A stretch of 22,311 bases of DNA from DATGSF01 sp035302865 (lineage in GTDB: Bacteria; Bacteroidota; Bacteroidia; Chitinophagales; Chitinophagaceae). The position numbers were made by a program, and so were the translations under genes. The notes beneath the pieces were generated by a model. It was not told the origin of the DNA and searched no databases. It saw only the letters and a list, made by a program, of their open reading frames with translations. Positions 15,719 to 22,311 of this stretch are shown one piece after another (within the stretch, counting starts at the first letter, position 1; each line of letters starts with the position of its first letter). The stretch covers positions 1-22,311 of the forward strand of contig DATGSF010000181.1 of assembly GCA_035302865.1 (NCBI GenBank), given 5' to 3'.

Positions 15719-16728
15719 TTTAATATTTTTGCAATTTTTTCCATTTGCTCTTTAGGGCTTTTATCTTCCCAAAGAATTGAATAAATACATTCAAGGATAG
15801 GAAGTGATATCTGAAGTTCTTTTATGATATTTTGCATTCCTTTGCTTGCCTTATATCCCTCTGCTATCATATTCATCTCGGCTATAGTAGCTTCAATTGA
15901 ATATCCTTTTCCAATAAAATTACCAAACCTTCTATTTCTAGAATGAGGAGAATAGCTTGTTACTAATAAATCTCCTAAATAAGCACTAGTATGTAAATCG
16001 GGTATTTTTTCTTGACATAAATTTTCTTTATGCATCTGCGCTTTCAATAAAAAGATGGACTCTCTATAACAATTGGTTATATAAACACTTAAAAAATTAT
16101 CTCCGTAATCTAATCCATGAGCTATTCCAGCGCCAAGGGCATATATATTTTTTAAAACACCTGCATATTGGGTACCATAAATATCTTGGTTAATCGTAGT
16201 TCGTATATAATTTGTTTGAAAAAAACTTGCTATCATATTGGTTTCCTCCAAATCTTCTCCTGAAATAGTTAAATATGATAATTTCTCTTGTGCAACTTCT
16301 TCCGCATGGCAAGGCCCTGAAATGCTATAATAAGAATATTGATTAAAGTTAAATTCTTGTGCCAGATAATTATTAAGTAAAAGGTTGTTATGTGGTAATA
16401 TCCCTTTTACTGCTGAAATTACCTTTTTATCTTTAAGTATATCTTTTGGTAAATCTTTAAATATATCATGTAAAAAAGAAGAGGGTATCGCAATCAATAA
16501 AATATCAGAAATATTGATAGTTTGTTTTATATCGCTTTGAATATTTAATAGGTCTAAATTGAAATTTACTGTCGAAAGATATTCGGGATTGTGCTTTCTT
16601 TTTTTCATATAATTTGCAGATAATTCATTTCTAATCCACCAATTAATGGGAAGTGCATTATCAGTTAAAATTTTTGCTAATGCTGTAGCCCAACTCCCAC
16701 TTCCAATAATTCCAATTTTTAATTGCAT
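15715..16728 (-). CDS. gpsA: Glycerol-3-phosphate dehydrogenase [NAD(P)+]
   Basis: Reduces dihydroxyacetone phosphate to sn-glycerol-3-phosphate, the backbone for phospholipids; cytoplasmic. The 337 residues show the nucleotide-binding GSGSWA (9-14), K108 in VKGI, SGPCHAEEVA (137-146), the catalytic K193 in GVLKNIYALGAGI, and the signature GDLLVTSYSPHSRNRRFG (252-269). Length is normal for GpsA. The start at 16728 gives the expected MQLKIGIIGSGSW. It is a single minus-strand gene that converges on the DUF1634 gene with a 4-base overlap of stop codons. A -7-like TATATTTGC on the minus strand at 16972-16980 would give a leader of over 200 bases, so the promoter is uncertain. Confidence 0.96.
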   Translation of the reverse strand: MQLKIGIIGSGSWATALAKILTDNALPINWWIRNELSANYMKKRKHNPEYLSTVNFNLDLLNIQSDIKQTINISDILLIAIPSSFLHDIFKDLPKDILKDKKVISAVKGILPHNNLLLNNYLAQEFNFNQYSYYSISGPCHAEEVAQEKLSYLTISGEDLEETNMIASFFQTNYIRTTINQDIYGTQYAGVLKNIYALGAGIAHGLDYGDNFLSVYITNCYRESIFLLKAQMHKENLCQEKIPDLHTSAYLGDLLVTSYSPHSRNRRFGNFIGKGYSIEATIAEMNMIAEGYKASKGMQNIIKELQISLPILECIYSILWEDKSPKEQMEKIAKILN

Positions 16729-16791
16729 ATGGCTTTTTTAGGTCTAAATTAAAGCTTTTAATCTTTATAAAAAACTATAAAATATAAATGC

Positions 16792-16826
16792 TTTGATAAA
16801 TATCTTGTTTTTTCAAAATAATTTTG
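16792..16826 (+). promoter_or_regulatory. Possible promoter for the KamA-like gene, with long leader
   Basis: TTTG (16792-16795), 23 bases, then TAATTTTG (16819-16826) fits the Bacteroidota promoter pattern at the upper spacing limit. A transcript would start near 16832 and carry a leader of about 155 bases before the ATG at 16988. Confidence 0.35.
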
Positions 16827-16851
16827 TATATTAGGCACCATCTGGAGCTTT

Positions 16852-16873
16852 TTAAGGCAAATCTGCCTGTTAA
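16852..16873. other. Hairpin in the gpsA/KamA-like intergenic leader
   Basis: TTAAGGCA pairs with TGCCT(GT)TAA around an AATC loop, giving eight base pairs with a 2-base bulge. It lies in a patch (about 16833-16885) clearly richer in GC than the rest of the 259-base intergenic region. It does not match any riboswitch core I know. Confidence 0.3.
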
Positions 16874-16987
16874 CTTTAGCGCTATTCTATTAAAGCTTCA
16901 TTACATTTTTTACTCAATTCAGTATTGATTGAACTTTAAACTACAATATATAGTGTTGGAACTATAGCATTGCAAATATAAATTATT

Positions 16988-18346
16988 ATGATAAATAAAA
17001 ATATGAAATACAAAGCTTATTTAGTACATAATTTTAGGACAATTCCACAGATAAAATATTTATCTGATGAAGAAAAAGACAATATTGAAATTGTTGGTAA
17101 TGTATTGCCTTTTAAGGTTAATAATTATGTTATTGATGAATTAATTGATTGGGAAAATTATAAAAATGACCCAATTTTTCGACTTACTTTTCCACAAAAA
17201 GAAATGTTGGAAGAGGAGGATTTTCTAACTATGAAAAATGCTTTAAATAGTAACTTGGAGCGAACAGAATTAAAAGCAATTGCTGATGAAATTCGAATGA
17301 AACTAAACCCGCATCCTGCTGGTCAAATGGAAATGAATGTTCCAGAGATAGATGGTGTTAAGTTACCAGGTATTCAGCATAAATATGATCAAACTGCTTT
17401 GTTTTTTCCAAGTTCTGGTCAAACTTGCCATAGTTATTGTACCTTTTGCTTTAGATGGGCACAATTTGTAGGTTTGGATGGTTTAAAGTTTGCGATGCGA
17501 GAAACTGAAGGTTTACTTAAGTATTTAGAAGAACATCAAGAAGTTACCGATCTTCTTTTTACGGGCGGTGATCCCATGATTATGAGCTTTAAGGTTTTTA
17601 AACAATATATTGACCCTTTTTTAGACCCAAATAATAAAACTAATATTCAAACTATCCGTTTAGGTACAAAAGTGTTGGGCTTTTGGCCTTATAAATTTTT
17701 GACGGATAAAGATAGTCAGGATTTTTTAGATTTGTTTAAAAAAATAGTAGATAGTGGATTGAATTTGTCTATTATGGCGCATTTTAATCATATCCAAGAA
17801 TTAAAAACTCCTGCTGTTAAAAAGGCTATTAAATTATTGAGGAAAGCTGGTGCCCAAATTAGAACACAATCTCCGTTAATTAAAAATATAAATGATGATG
17901 CCGATATGTGGGCAAAAATGTGGCGTAAACAAGTTAATTTAGGAATGATTCCTTATTACATGTTTGTAGAACGTGATACAGGAGCTCGCCATTATTTTGA
18001 AGTGCCTTTAGAAAAAACTTGGGAAATTTTCCAAAAAGCATACCAGCAAGTGAGTGGTGTATGTAGAACAGTTAGGGGGCCAAGCATGTCTTGTAATCCT
18101 GGGAAAGTTCAAATTTTAGGAATTGAAGAAATAACTATAGGAAATAAAGTTGAAAAGGTATTTGTATTACAAATGCTACAAGGTAGAAATAAAGATTGGG
18201 TTGCAAGACCTTTCTTTGCTAAATATGATCCTAGCGCACGCTGGATGGATGATTTGGTTCCAGCTTTTGGCGATAAATTTTTCTTTGAAGACGAGTTAAA
18301 TGAAATGGAATTAAAGGCTGGTCTTGAGAAAGAAATTATTGCTTAA
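16988..18346 (+). CDS. KamA-family radical SAM protein (lysine 2,3-aminomutase-like)
   Basis: A 452-residue relative of lysine 2,3-aminomutase (LAM), a PLP- and iron-sulfur-dependent radical SAM enzyme that moves an alpha-amino group to the beta carbon. Visible: NPHPAGQ (107-113), the cluster motif CHSYCTFC (C147, C151, C154), and TGGDP (192-196). By motif alignment from memory, R156 matches LAM Arg134, D303 (NIND) matches Asp293, and D330 (VERDTG) matches Asp330, the residues that bind substrate in LAM. The PLP lysine motif PGGGGK of LAM appears instead as CNPGK (K373). Sequence around the cluster (CFRWAQFVG rather than CTRRR) departs from true LAM, so substrate and even aminomutase activity are unsure. 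Start at 16988; M6 at 17003 is an alternative. It has no operon partner. Confidence 0.85.
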   Translation: MINKNMKYKAYLVHNFRTIPQIKYLSDEEKDNIEIVGNVLPFKVNNYVIDELIDWENYKNDPIFRLTFPQKEMLEEEDFLTMKNALNSNLERTELKAIADEIRMKLNPHPAGQMEMNVPEIDGVKLPGIQHKYDQTALFFPSSGQTCHSYCTFCFRWAQFVGLDGLKFAMRETEGLLKYLEEHQEVTDLLFTGGDPMIMSFKVFKQYIDPFLDPNNKTNIQTIRLGTKVLGFWPYKFLTDKDSQDFLDLFKKIVDSGLNLSIMAHFNHIQELKTPAVKKAIKLLRKAGAQIRTQSPLIKNINDDADMWAKMWRKQVNLGMIPYYMFVERDTGARHYFEVPLEKTWEIFQKAYQQVSGVCRTVRGPSMSCNPGKVQILGIEEITIGNKVEKVFVLQMLQGRNKDWVARPFFAKYDPSARWMDDLVPAFGDKFFFEDELNEMELKAGLEKEIIA

Positions 18347-18386
18347 TGATACAATTAATTTTTTCATTTTAATCTAGTTTGATTTT

Positions 18387-18394
18387 TAACTTTG
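18387..18394 (+). promoter_or_regulatory. Promoter -7 element (TAACTTTG) of the candidate small RNA
   Basis: An exact TAnnTTTG match downstream of the KamA-like stop, pointing into a region with no open frame. Transcription would begin near 18400, a few bases before the 5' arm of the inverted repeat at 18409. A well-spaced -33 TTG is not obvious. Confidence 0.4.
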
Positions 18395-18400
18395 AAATAT

Positions 18401-18543
18401 AAAGGAAAGGGTGTTTGAATAAAAATAATATGCTTTAGAGCTCATATAATATATAAATTGGATTATGTTGGCTATTGAAGGTATTAATAACAACTTGATT
18501 TATGGAATTGTCTTGTTTTTTCAAACACCCTACTTTGTTTTTT
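18401..18543 (+). ncRNA. Candidate structured small RNA with paired ends (6S-like outline)
   Basis: In the 209-base gap between the KamA-like gene and comF, an exact -7 element is followed by GGGTGTTTGAA (18409-18419), about 100 bases, and its exact complement TTCAAACACCC (18520-18530), then a T-rich end (18538-18543). The 11-bp terminal pairing would close a transcript of about 120-140 nt; the next bases can pair partly (AAAA with TTTT) and an inner arm, CATATAAT with ATTATG, is possible. No open frame is seen inside. Paired ends, size and position as a free-standing unit resemble 6S RNA, and a Bacteroidota 6S family (6S-Flavo) is known, but I cannot confirm membership. Alternatives: an mRNA 3' structure, a terminator for comF, or a miniature inverted-repeat element. 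Confidence 0.4.
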
Positions 18544-18555
18544 ATATATTAATGC

Positions 18556-19251
18556 TTATAACATAAATACCATTGCTGCTGTAGCAATACTAATATTGGT
18601 ATAACCAGCTTTATTTAAAGTTAAAATACACGACTCTAATGTTGCACCGGTAGTACATACATCATCTATTAATAATAAGCTTTTGTTTTTTTGTATGCTG
18701 TTTCCATTCCAAGCATAAACATCTTCCACATTTTTAAATTTATGAATTCTACTTTGTGTTGTTTGCGAAACATTATTTTTTATTTTTACCAAATGATTTT
18801 TTAAAATTTCTGTACCCCATAATTGATTAAACCCTTTAGCAATTTCTTCTGCTTGATTATACCCTCTTTGTTTTAATTTCTTTTTATGTAAAGGTACTGG
18901 TATTAAATAATCAAAATTTTCCTTTTTGAATTCAATATGTTTGGCAAGAATCATACCTAAATATTGGGCAAGTTTTTTATTTCTATTGTATTTTATTTCA
19001 TGCATTAATTTTTGAGTTATCCCAGTTTGTTGAAAAACTAAAAGGCTATAAGCATCATTTAACTCACATCTTCCTTTTAATAGTTTTTTCAAAGGGTTAT
19101 ATTTCATTTCCCATAACTTTGTTTTGGGTAATTGTATTCTACATAAAGTACAGAAATGAATTTCTTTATGATATAAGGCGTCTTTGCAATTGATACAATA
19201 ACGTGGAAATAAAATTTCTAAAAATGCTTTAAATATGTTTAATGTATTCAT
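18556..19251 (-). CDS. comF: ComF family phosphoribosyltransferase-like protein
   Basis: ComF/GntX-family proteins take part in uptake of single-stranded DNA in competent bacteria or in DNA metabolism; exact reaction unproven. The 231 residues have a zinc finger of form CxxC-x11-CxxC (C19, C22, C34, C37) and a phosphoribosyltransferase domain with PVPLHKKKLKQRGYNQAEEIA (about 118-138) and the PRPP-binding loop IDDVCTTGATL (195-205, D196 and D197). Length is typical. The start ATG at 19251 gives the normal hydrophobic lead-in before the zinc finger. It diverges from purC (119 bases between starts) and runs toward the candidate small RNA. No other competence genes are nearby. Confidence 0.88.
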   Translation of the reverse strand: MNTLNIFKAFLEILFPRYCINCKDALYHKEIHFCTLCRIQLPKTKLWEMKYNPLKKLLKGRCELNDAYSLLVFQQTGITQKLMHEIKYNRNKKLAQYLGMILAKHIEFKKENFDYLIPVPLHKKKLKQRGYNQAEEIAKGFNQLWGTEILKNHLVKIKNNVSQTTQSRIHKFKNVEDVYAWNGNSIQKNKSLLLIDDVCTTGATLESCILTLNKAGYTNISIATAAMVFML

Positions 19252-19370
19252 GGTTTTTTAATCTTATTTGAATATAAATATATGCAAATTAATATAATTT
19301 AAAAAATAAAAATTGTTTTATCTTTAATTTCTTTAATTATGCATTAATTTTACACTGTAAATATTTTAAT

Positions 19371-20057
19371 ATGGAAAGAATATATAAAGGTAAAACTAAA
19401 GATGTTTATCAAATAGATGAATATCATGTTTTGTTACAATTTAAGGATGATGTTACTGGATCAGATGGAGTTTTTGATCCTGGTGCTAATACAGTTGGAT
19501 TAAAAATTGACGGTGTAGGTCAAGCTGGTTTAAAAATGAGCACCTATTTTTTTAATTTGTTTAATTCTAAAGGCATTAGAACGCATTTTGTTTCTTCTGA
19601 AATTGAAAAATCTTCTATGAAAGTTCGTGCAGCTATAATGTTTGGTCAAGGTTTAGAAGTAATCGTTCGCTATCGTGCTGTAGGTAGTTTTTATAGAAGG
19701 TATCAGCCGTATATTAAAGAGGAAGGTTTGGAGTTAAATAATCTCGTAGAAATTACAGTTAAAGATGATGAGAGAGGAGACCCATTAATAAATCGTGATG
19801 CTTTAATCCAGCTAGGAATATTATCAGAAGATGAATACAATTATTTAGTTAATTCAGCAATTGAAATTTGTGGTTTAATAAAAGAGGAACTTTCAAATAA
19901 AGGTATGGAATTATATGATATAAAATTAGAATTTGGAAGAGATAAAGAGTCTGATGAAATTATGTTAATTGATGAGGTATCTGCTGGAAATATGCGTGTT
20001 TATAAAGATGGAAATAGTGTCAAACCTTTAGAATTAACTCAGCTGTTATTAGCTTAG
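19371..20057 (+). CDS. purC: Phosphoribosylaminoimidazole-succinocarboxamide (SAICAR) synthase
   Basis: Joins CAIR and aspartate with ATP to form SAICAR in de novo purine synthesis; cytoplasmic. The 228 residues are of the short single-domain kind, with the N-terminal YKGKTKDVYQ (5-14), FKDDVTGSDG (24-33), VRYRAVGSFYRRY (99-111, the usual VRNxAAGSxxRR signature in variant form), KDDERGDPLI (131-140), KLEFGRD (185-191) and DEVSAGNMRVY (201-211, commonly DEISPDxxR). The variant signatures mark a divergent PurC, though the order and spacing of motifs are intact. It stands alone on the plus strand, followed after 90 bases by a large palindromic terminator. I found no exact promoter element; TAATTTTA at 19345-19352 is a near match. 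Confidence 0.92.
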   Translation: MERIYKGKTKDVYQIDEYHVLLQFKDDVTGSDGVFDPGANTVGLKIDGVGQAGLKMSTYFFNLFNSKGIRTHFVSSEIEKSSMKVRAAIMFGQGLEVIVRYRAVGSFYRRYQPYIKEEGLELNNLVEITVKDDERGDPLINRDALIQLGILSEDEYNYLVNSAIEICGLIKEELSNKGMELYDIKLEFGRDKESDEIMLIDEVSAGNMRVYKDGNSVKPLELTQLLLA

Positions 20058-20148
20058 TTTCTATATTTTCTTTTAATATCGTAACCTTTATTCATGGATA
20101 ACTCTTTAATTATAAGAAATATTAAAAGCTATTTTACTAGTATATTTT

Positions 20149-20186
20149 AAAAATAAAGGTCATCAAATTTGATGACCTTTATTTTT
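20149..20186. terminator. Perfect palindromic bidirectional terminator between purC and the OmpA-like gene
   Basis: A 38-base perfect palindrome (19 bases each side, core AAGGTCATCAAATTTGATGA) lies between convergent genes and is T-rich on its 3' side on both strands (TTTATTTTTTATT on plus; TTTATTTTTAAAA on minus). It ends 17 bases from the OmpA-like stop codon. Confidence 0.85.
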
Positions 20187-20203
20187 TATTAATTCTAATT
20201 ATC

Positions 20204-21904
20204 TTATTTAGAACCTAACTGTGGATGAGGAGGAGCTACATTGCTTGGTCCTTCTTCATCTGGCATAGCTGCACGGAACATTACACAGTTCACATCTCCG
20301 CTTGTACCTTGGTATTGGAAGATAAATTGATCTCTGTTAATGTTTTCTCTTTCAGTTAAGTACTCAATTGCAGCATTAACTCTTTCCCAAGATCTTTGTT
20401 GTTGTAATTTACTATTACCTTGGTTACCTGTAATAATTACTTTACAAGTAGGGTTTGCTTTCATTTGAGCAGCTAAGTTAGATAATTCACTTTGATGTTT
20501 TAAAGTTAATTTTACGCCATTAGATTGGAAGCAGATAGTTCCTGCTGAAATATTACAACCACCTGTTATTCCTTTACAGCATTCTGGATCTGGACATTTA
20601 CCTACACCATCAGCATCAACTGGTTGACATTCAGTTGGAGTAATTTTTTCTTTATCTAAGTAATCAGGTACTCCGTCACCATCAGTGTCTAATGGACAAC
20701 CGTGAGTGTCAACTTGTACACCAGCTGGAGTATCAGGACATTTGTCAAATTGATCAGTTACACCATCTCCATCAGAGTCAGGTAAGATTGGAGCAGGTAA
20801 GTTCATGTGACGAGGGTCTGATAATTCGTTATATACGTGATCCACTGGGTTAACCCACCATAAAGGTAATACATTTTTACTCTTACTACCTAAGTTAAAA
20901 GCTAAACCAATAGAAGCGTAGTTTAAGATATCTTTATCTGGGCTTAAACCAGCACCAAATTCTGGATCCATATGTACACCATCTAAATAATCAATTCCTG
21001 TCCAAGTGATTTTATCTTCAATAGTTAAGGATACTCTATCACCTAATTTGAATTGAACACCAAGACCACCCACTAAAACTGGATTGATATAATAATCGGA
21101 ATCACCTAATCTTCCAGCATCTTCTCTAGCTCCAGTAGAGTTTTCTTTAGTTACTAAATAATCATATTCAGCATCTTTTAACCAATCTCTATATTTTGTG
21201 TTTCTGTCTTTGATATCAGCAGTGTTGCTTAAATCATCAAAGTCAAATCCACGATCTCCACCCGTTGCTACTTTTGTTTGCCATACTAATGCACCAGCGC
21301 CGATGAAACCATATAAGCTAGCACTGTTTTTTGCTTTGTGGAATTTAATATTGTTTATAGCACCTACTAATTGTAATGTTAATTCATGTCCTGTGAATTT
21401 GTAGTTGCTATAAATTGTTCCACCTGAACCTCCAGGATTGTAATTTCCTTGAGGATTGCTCCAAGGCTGTTCAACTCTAGCGTCACGTCCACGGTAATCA
21501 AATCCTGATGCATTTAAATAGTTATATTGTAGACGTAGCGACGTTGAATAACCTAAAGCTTTACGAATTGTTAAACCAAAGCCTAAGCCATCTAAAATTT
21601 TAGGTGAATTCCAAAAACCTTTGCTTGGAACATCACCAAAAATGTTAGAAGCACCAGCCTGAATTCCAATTTCCCACATATTACGTGGTTTAGCAGGAAA
21701 TGCATACTCGTGATTTAAATATTGAGTGTGTTGCTCCATTCTCGATTTAGGAATGTAAGCTGAATCTAATACGTCATAGCTCTCACCACGGTAAGTCATA
21801 TCTCTACCTTGGTATTGTGCTTGATTAGATTCTTGAGCAATTGCTGGTGTGAAAGCCATAGCAGCTAATAATCCAGCAGTCAAGAAGTACTTTTTGTTGA
21901 CCAT
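20204..21904 (-). CDS. OmpA-family outer-membrane protein with TSP type-3 repeats
   Basis: A 566-residue envelope protein. The signal peptide covers about 1-23 (AFTPAIA, then QES). Residues about 76-338 are beta-barrel-like with alternating strands (WEIGIQAGASNIFG, LGFGLTIRKALGYSTSLRLQYNYL, ASIGLAFNLG). Two calcium-binding thrombospondin type-3 repeats follow (DSDGDGVTDQFDKCPDTP, 376-393; DTDGDGVPDYLD, 406-417), then a cysteine-rich linker (CQPVDADGVGKCPDPECC) and a degenerate OmpA-like domain (about 455-540). In that domain the peptidoglycan-binding GHTDN reads IITGN, losing the key Asp near 493, while R508 is kept. The coding DNA is visibly richer in GC and in preferred codons than its neighbours, as for an abundant protein. 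It has its own promoter and terminator. An added disulfide pattern (at least eight Cys after 388) is likely. Confidence 0.9.
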   Translation of the reverse strand: MVNKKYFLTAGLLAAMAFTPAIAQESNQAQYQGRDMTYRGESYDVLDSAYIPKSRMEQHTQYLNHEYAFPAKPRNMWEIGIQAGASNIFGDVPSKGFWNSPKILDGLGFGLTIRKALGYSTSLRLQYNYLNASGFDYRGRDARVEQPWSNPQGNYNPGGSGGTIYSNYKFTGHELTLQLVGAINNIKFHKAKNSASLYGFIGAGALVWQTKVATGGDRGFDFDDLSNTADIKDRNTKYRDWLKDAEYDYLVTKENSTGAREDAGRLGDSDYYINPVLVGGLGVQFKLGDRVSLTIEDKITWTGIDYLDGVHMDPEFGAGLSPDKDILNYASIGLAFNLGSKSKNVLPLWWVNPVDHVYNELSDPRHMNLPAPILPDSDGDGVTDQFDKCPDTPAGVQVDTHGCPLDTDGDGVPDYLDKEKITPTECQPVDADGVGKCPDPECCKGITGGCNISAGTICFQSNGVKLTLKHQSELSNLAAQMKANPTCKVIITGNQGNSKLQQQRSWERVNAAIEYLTERENINRDQFIFQYQGTSGDVNCVMFRAAMPDEEGPSNVAPPHPQLGSK

Positions 21905-21956
21905 AATGTGATTTGTTTATTTAAAAAATTCTTTTTCTCAATTGTGAGTTATTGCG

Positions 21957-21964
21957 CAAAGATA
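21957..21964 (-). promoter_or_regulatory. OmpA-like gene promoter -7 element (TATCTTTG)
   Basis: On the minus strand TATCTTTGC matches the -7 consensus and precedes the start codon by about 52 bases, giving a leader of some 45 bases. A -33 TTG at normal spacing is not evident. Confidence 0.55.
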
Positions 21965-21969
21965 AGGAT

Positions 21970-22194
21970 TCTAAATGATAATTAAAAGAATTGTTCAAAA
22001 TAAATTATTTAAAAAAATGTAAAAATTGTATTTTTATCTAATTTATCTTCCTTCTAAACTCTATTTCATTTTTTTATTTTAACTATAGTTCTGTATCTTT
22101 ACTTTTTGAAATTTCAATAACTATATTGTAATATTTAATAATTAACTATTCTAGAGCGATTTTGTTCAAAAAAATATATTTTTAAATTAATTGT
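21970..22194. other. AT-rich divergent intergenic region
   Basis: Lies between the OmpA-like gene and the start of the last gene. It holds a perfect 12-base palindrome TTGAAATTTCAA (22106-22117) and a near match to the -7 consensus, TATCTTTA (22094-22101), facing the downstream gene. No small open frame or RNA was recognised. Confidence 0.4.
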
Positions 22195-22311
22195 GTGAAA
22201 AAGACTCAACGGTTTTTACAAAAAGAACTTGATATATTCGAAAATCATTTTCAAAATAGTGTCAAAAGTAAAAATAGACTTTTGGATAAAATTATGAACT
22301 TTATTATTAAA
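22195..22311 (+). CDS. Probable polyprenyl diphosphate synthase, N-terminal fragment
   Basis: The last 117 bases encode 39 residues in one open frame from a GTG at 22195, preceded in frame by TAA at 22183. The peptide has ELDIFENHFQNSV then RLLDKIMNFIIK. This resembles the first helices of octaprenyl/heptaprenyl-type (IspB-like) trans-prenyltransferases, where an ELxxFExxFxxxxxS segment is followed by LLDxIxxYIxxxxGKxxRP; the catalytic aspartate motifs would lie beyond the window. These enzymes make the isoprenoid tail of menaquinone. The GTG start is the only good initiator in frame after the stop. The call rests on a short fragment. Confidence 0.6.
   Translation, partial: MKKTQRFLQKELDIFENHFQNSVKSKNRLLDKIMNFIIK

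Noticed and set aside
16831..16880. A known riboswitch (lysine, SAM, TPP or cobalamin) before the KamA-like gene
   Set aside because: None of the conserved cores I know for these classes is present; only one short hairpin is clear.
18409..18530. A miniature inverted-repeat transposable element bounded by GGGTGTTTGAA arms
   Set aside because: No target-site duplication flanks the arms, and no second copy occurs in the window; a paired-end RNA explains the promoter and T-rich end better. Not fully excluded.

Overview
The window looks like a chromosomal segment from a low-GC member of the Bacteroidota. Four things point there: the promoter elements match the Bacteroidota -7 consensus TAnnTTTG (seen before cysS, the first outer-membrane gene, the second RND gene, fabD and the OmpA-like gene); Shine-Dalgarno sequences are weak; there is an OmpA-family porin with thrombospondin type-3 calcium repeats; and the housekeeping proteins have the expected flavour (CysS with KMGKS, a MBL-fold UPF0173 protein, a SurA-like double-parvulin protein). 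I see no tRNA, rRNA, insertion sequence, CRISPR array or phage gene.

Layout: (1) 1-493 holds the last codons of an unidentified gene and about 400 bases of AT-rich intergenic DNA with hairpins. (2) cysS on the minus strand diverges from a plus-strand envelope operon, 2083-7212: a small secreted beta-rich protein, a lipoprotein of the glycerophosphodiester phosphodiesterase (GDPD) family, and a 1278-residue protein that fuses an RND/MMPL transporter, a PlsC-like acyltransferase and a SAM-dependent methyltransferase. (3) A second, stand-alone RND/HAE3-type transporter converges on it across a bidirectional hairpin terminator. (4) fabD (minus) diverges from a plus-strand run of five genes: UPF0173 hydrolase, parA, parB, a periplasmic parvulin PPIase, and a DUF1634 membrane protein. 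This run meets gpsA tail to tail with a 4-base overlap. (5) A KamA-type radical SAM protein is followed by a candidate structured small RNA, then comF (minus), purC (plus), a large perfect palindromic terminator, and an abundant-looking OmpA-family protein (minus). The window ends in the first 39 codons of a likely polyprenyl diphosphate synthase.

How the genes fit together: much of the window concerns the envelope and its lipids. fabD feeds fatty-acid synthesis, gpsA makes glycerol-3-phosphate, GDPD could release or recycle glycerol phosphate, and the PlsC domain could acylate a glycerol- or similar alcohol acceptor that the fused transporter moves across the inner membrane. The RND + acyltransferase + methyltransferase set recalls the transport and tailoring part of aryl-polyene/flexirubin/xanthomonadin pathways, but no ketosynthase, acyl carrier protein or ammonia-lyase gene is in this window, so the product cannot be named. 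This fusion and the candidate small RNA at 18401-18543 are the two most interesting items. Family assignments rest on motifs read by eye; no database search was possible.
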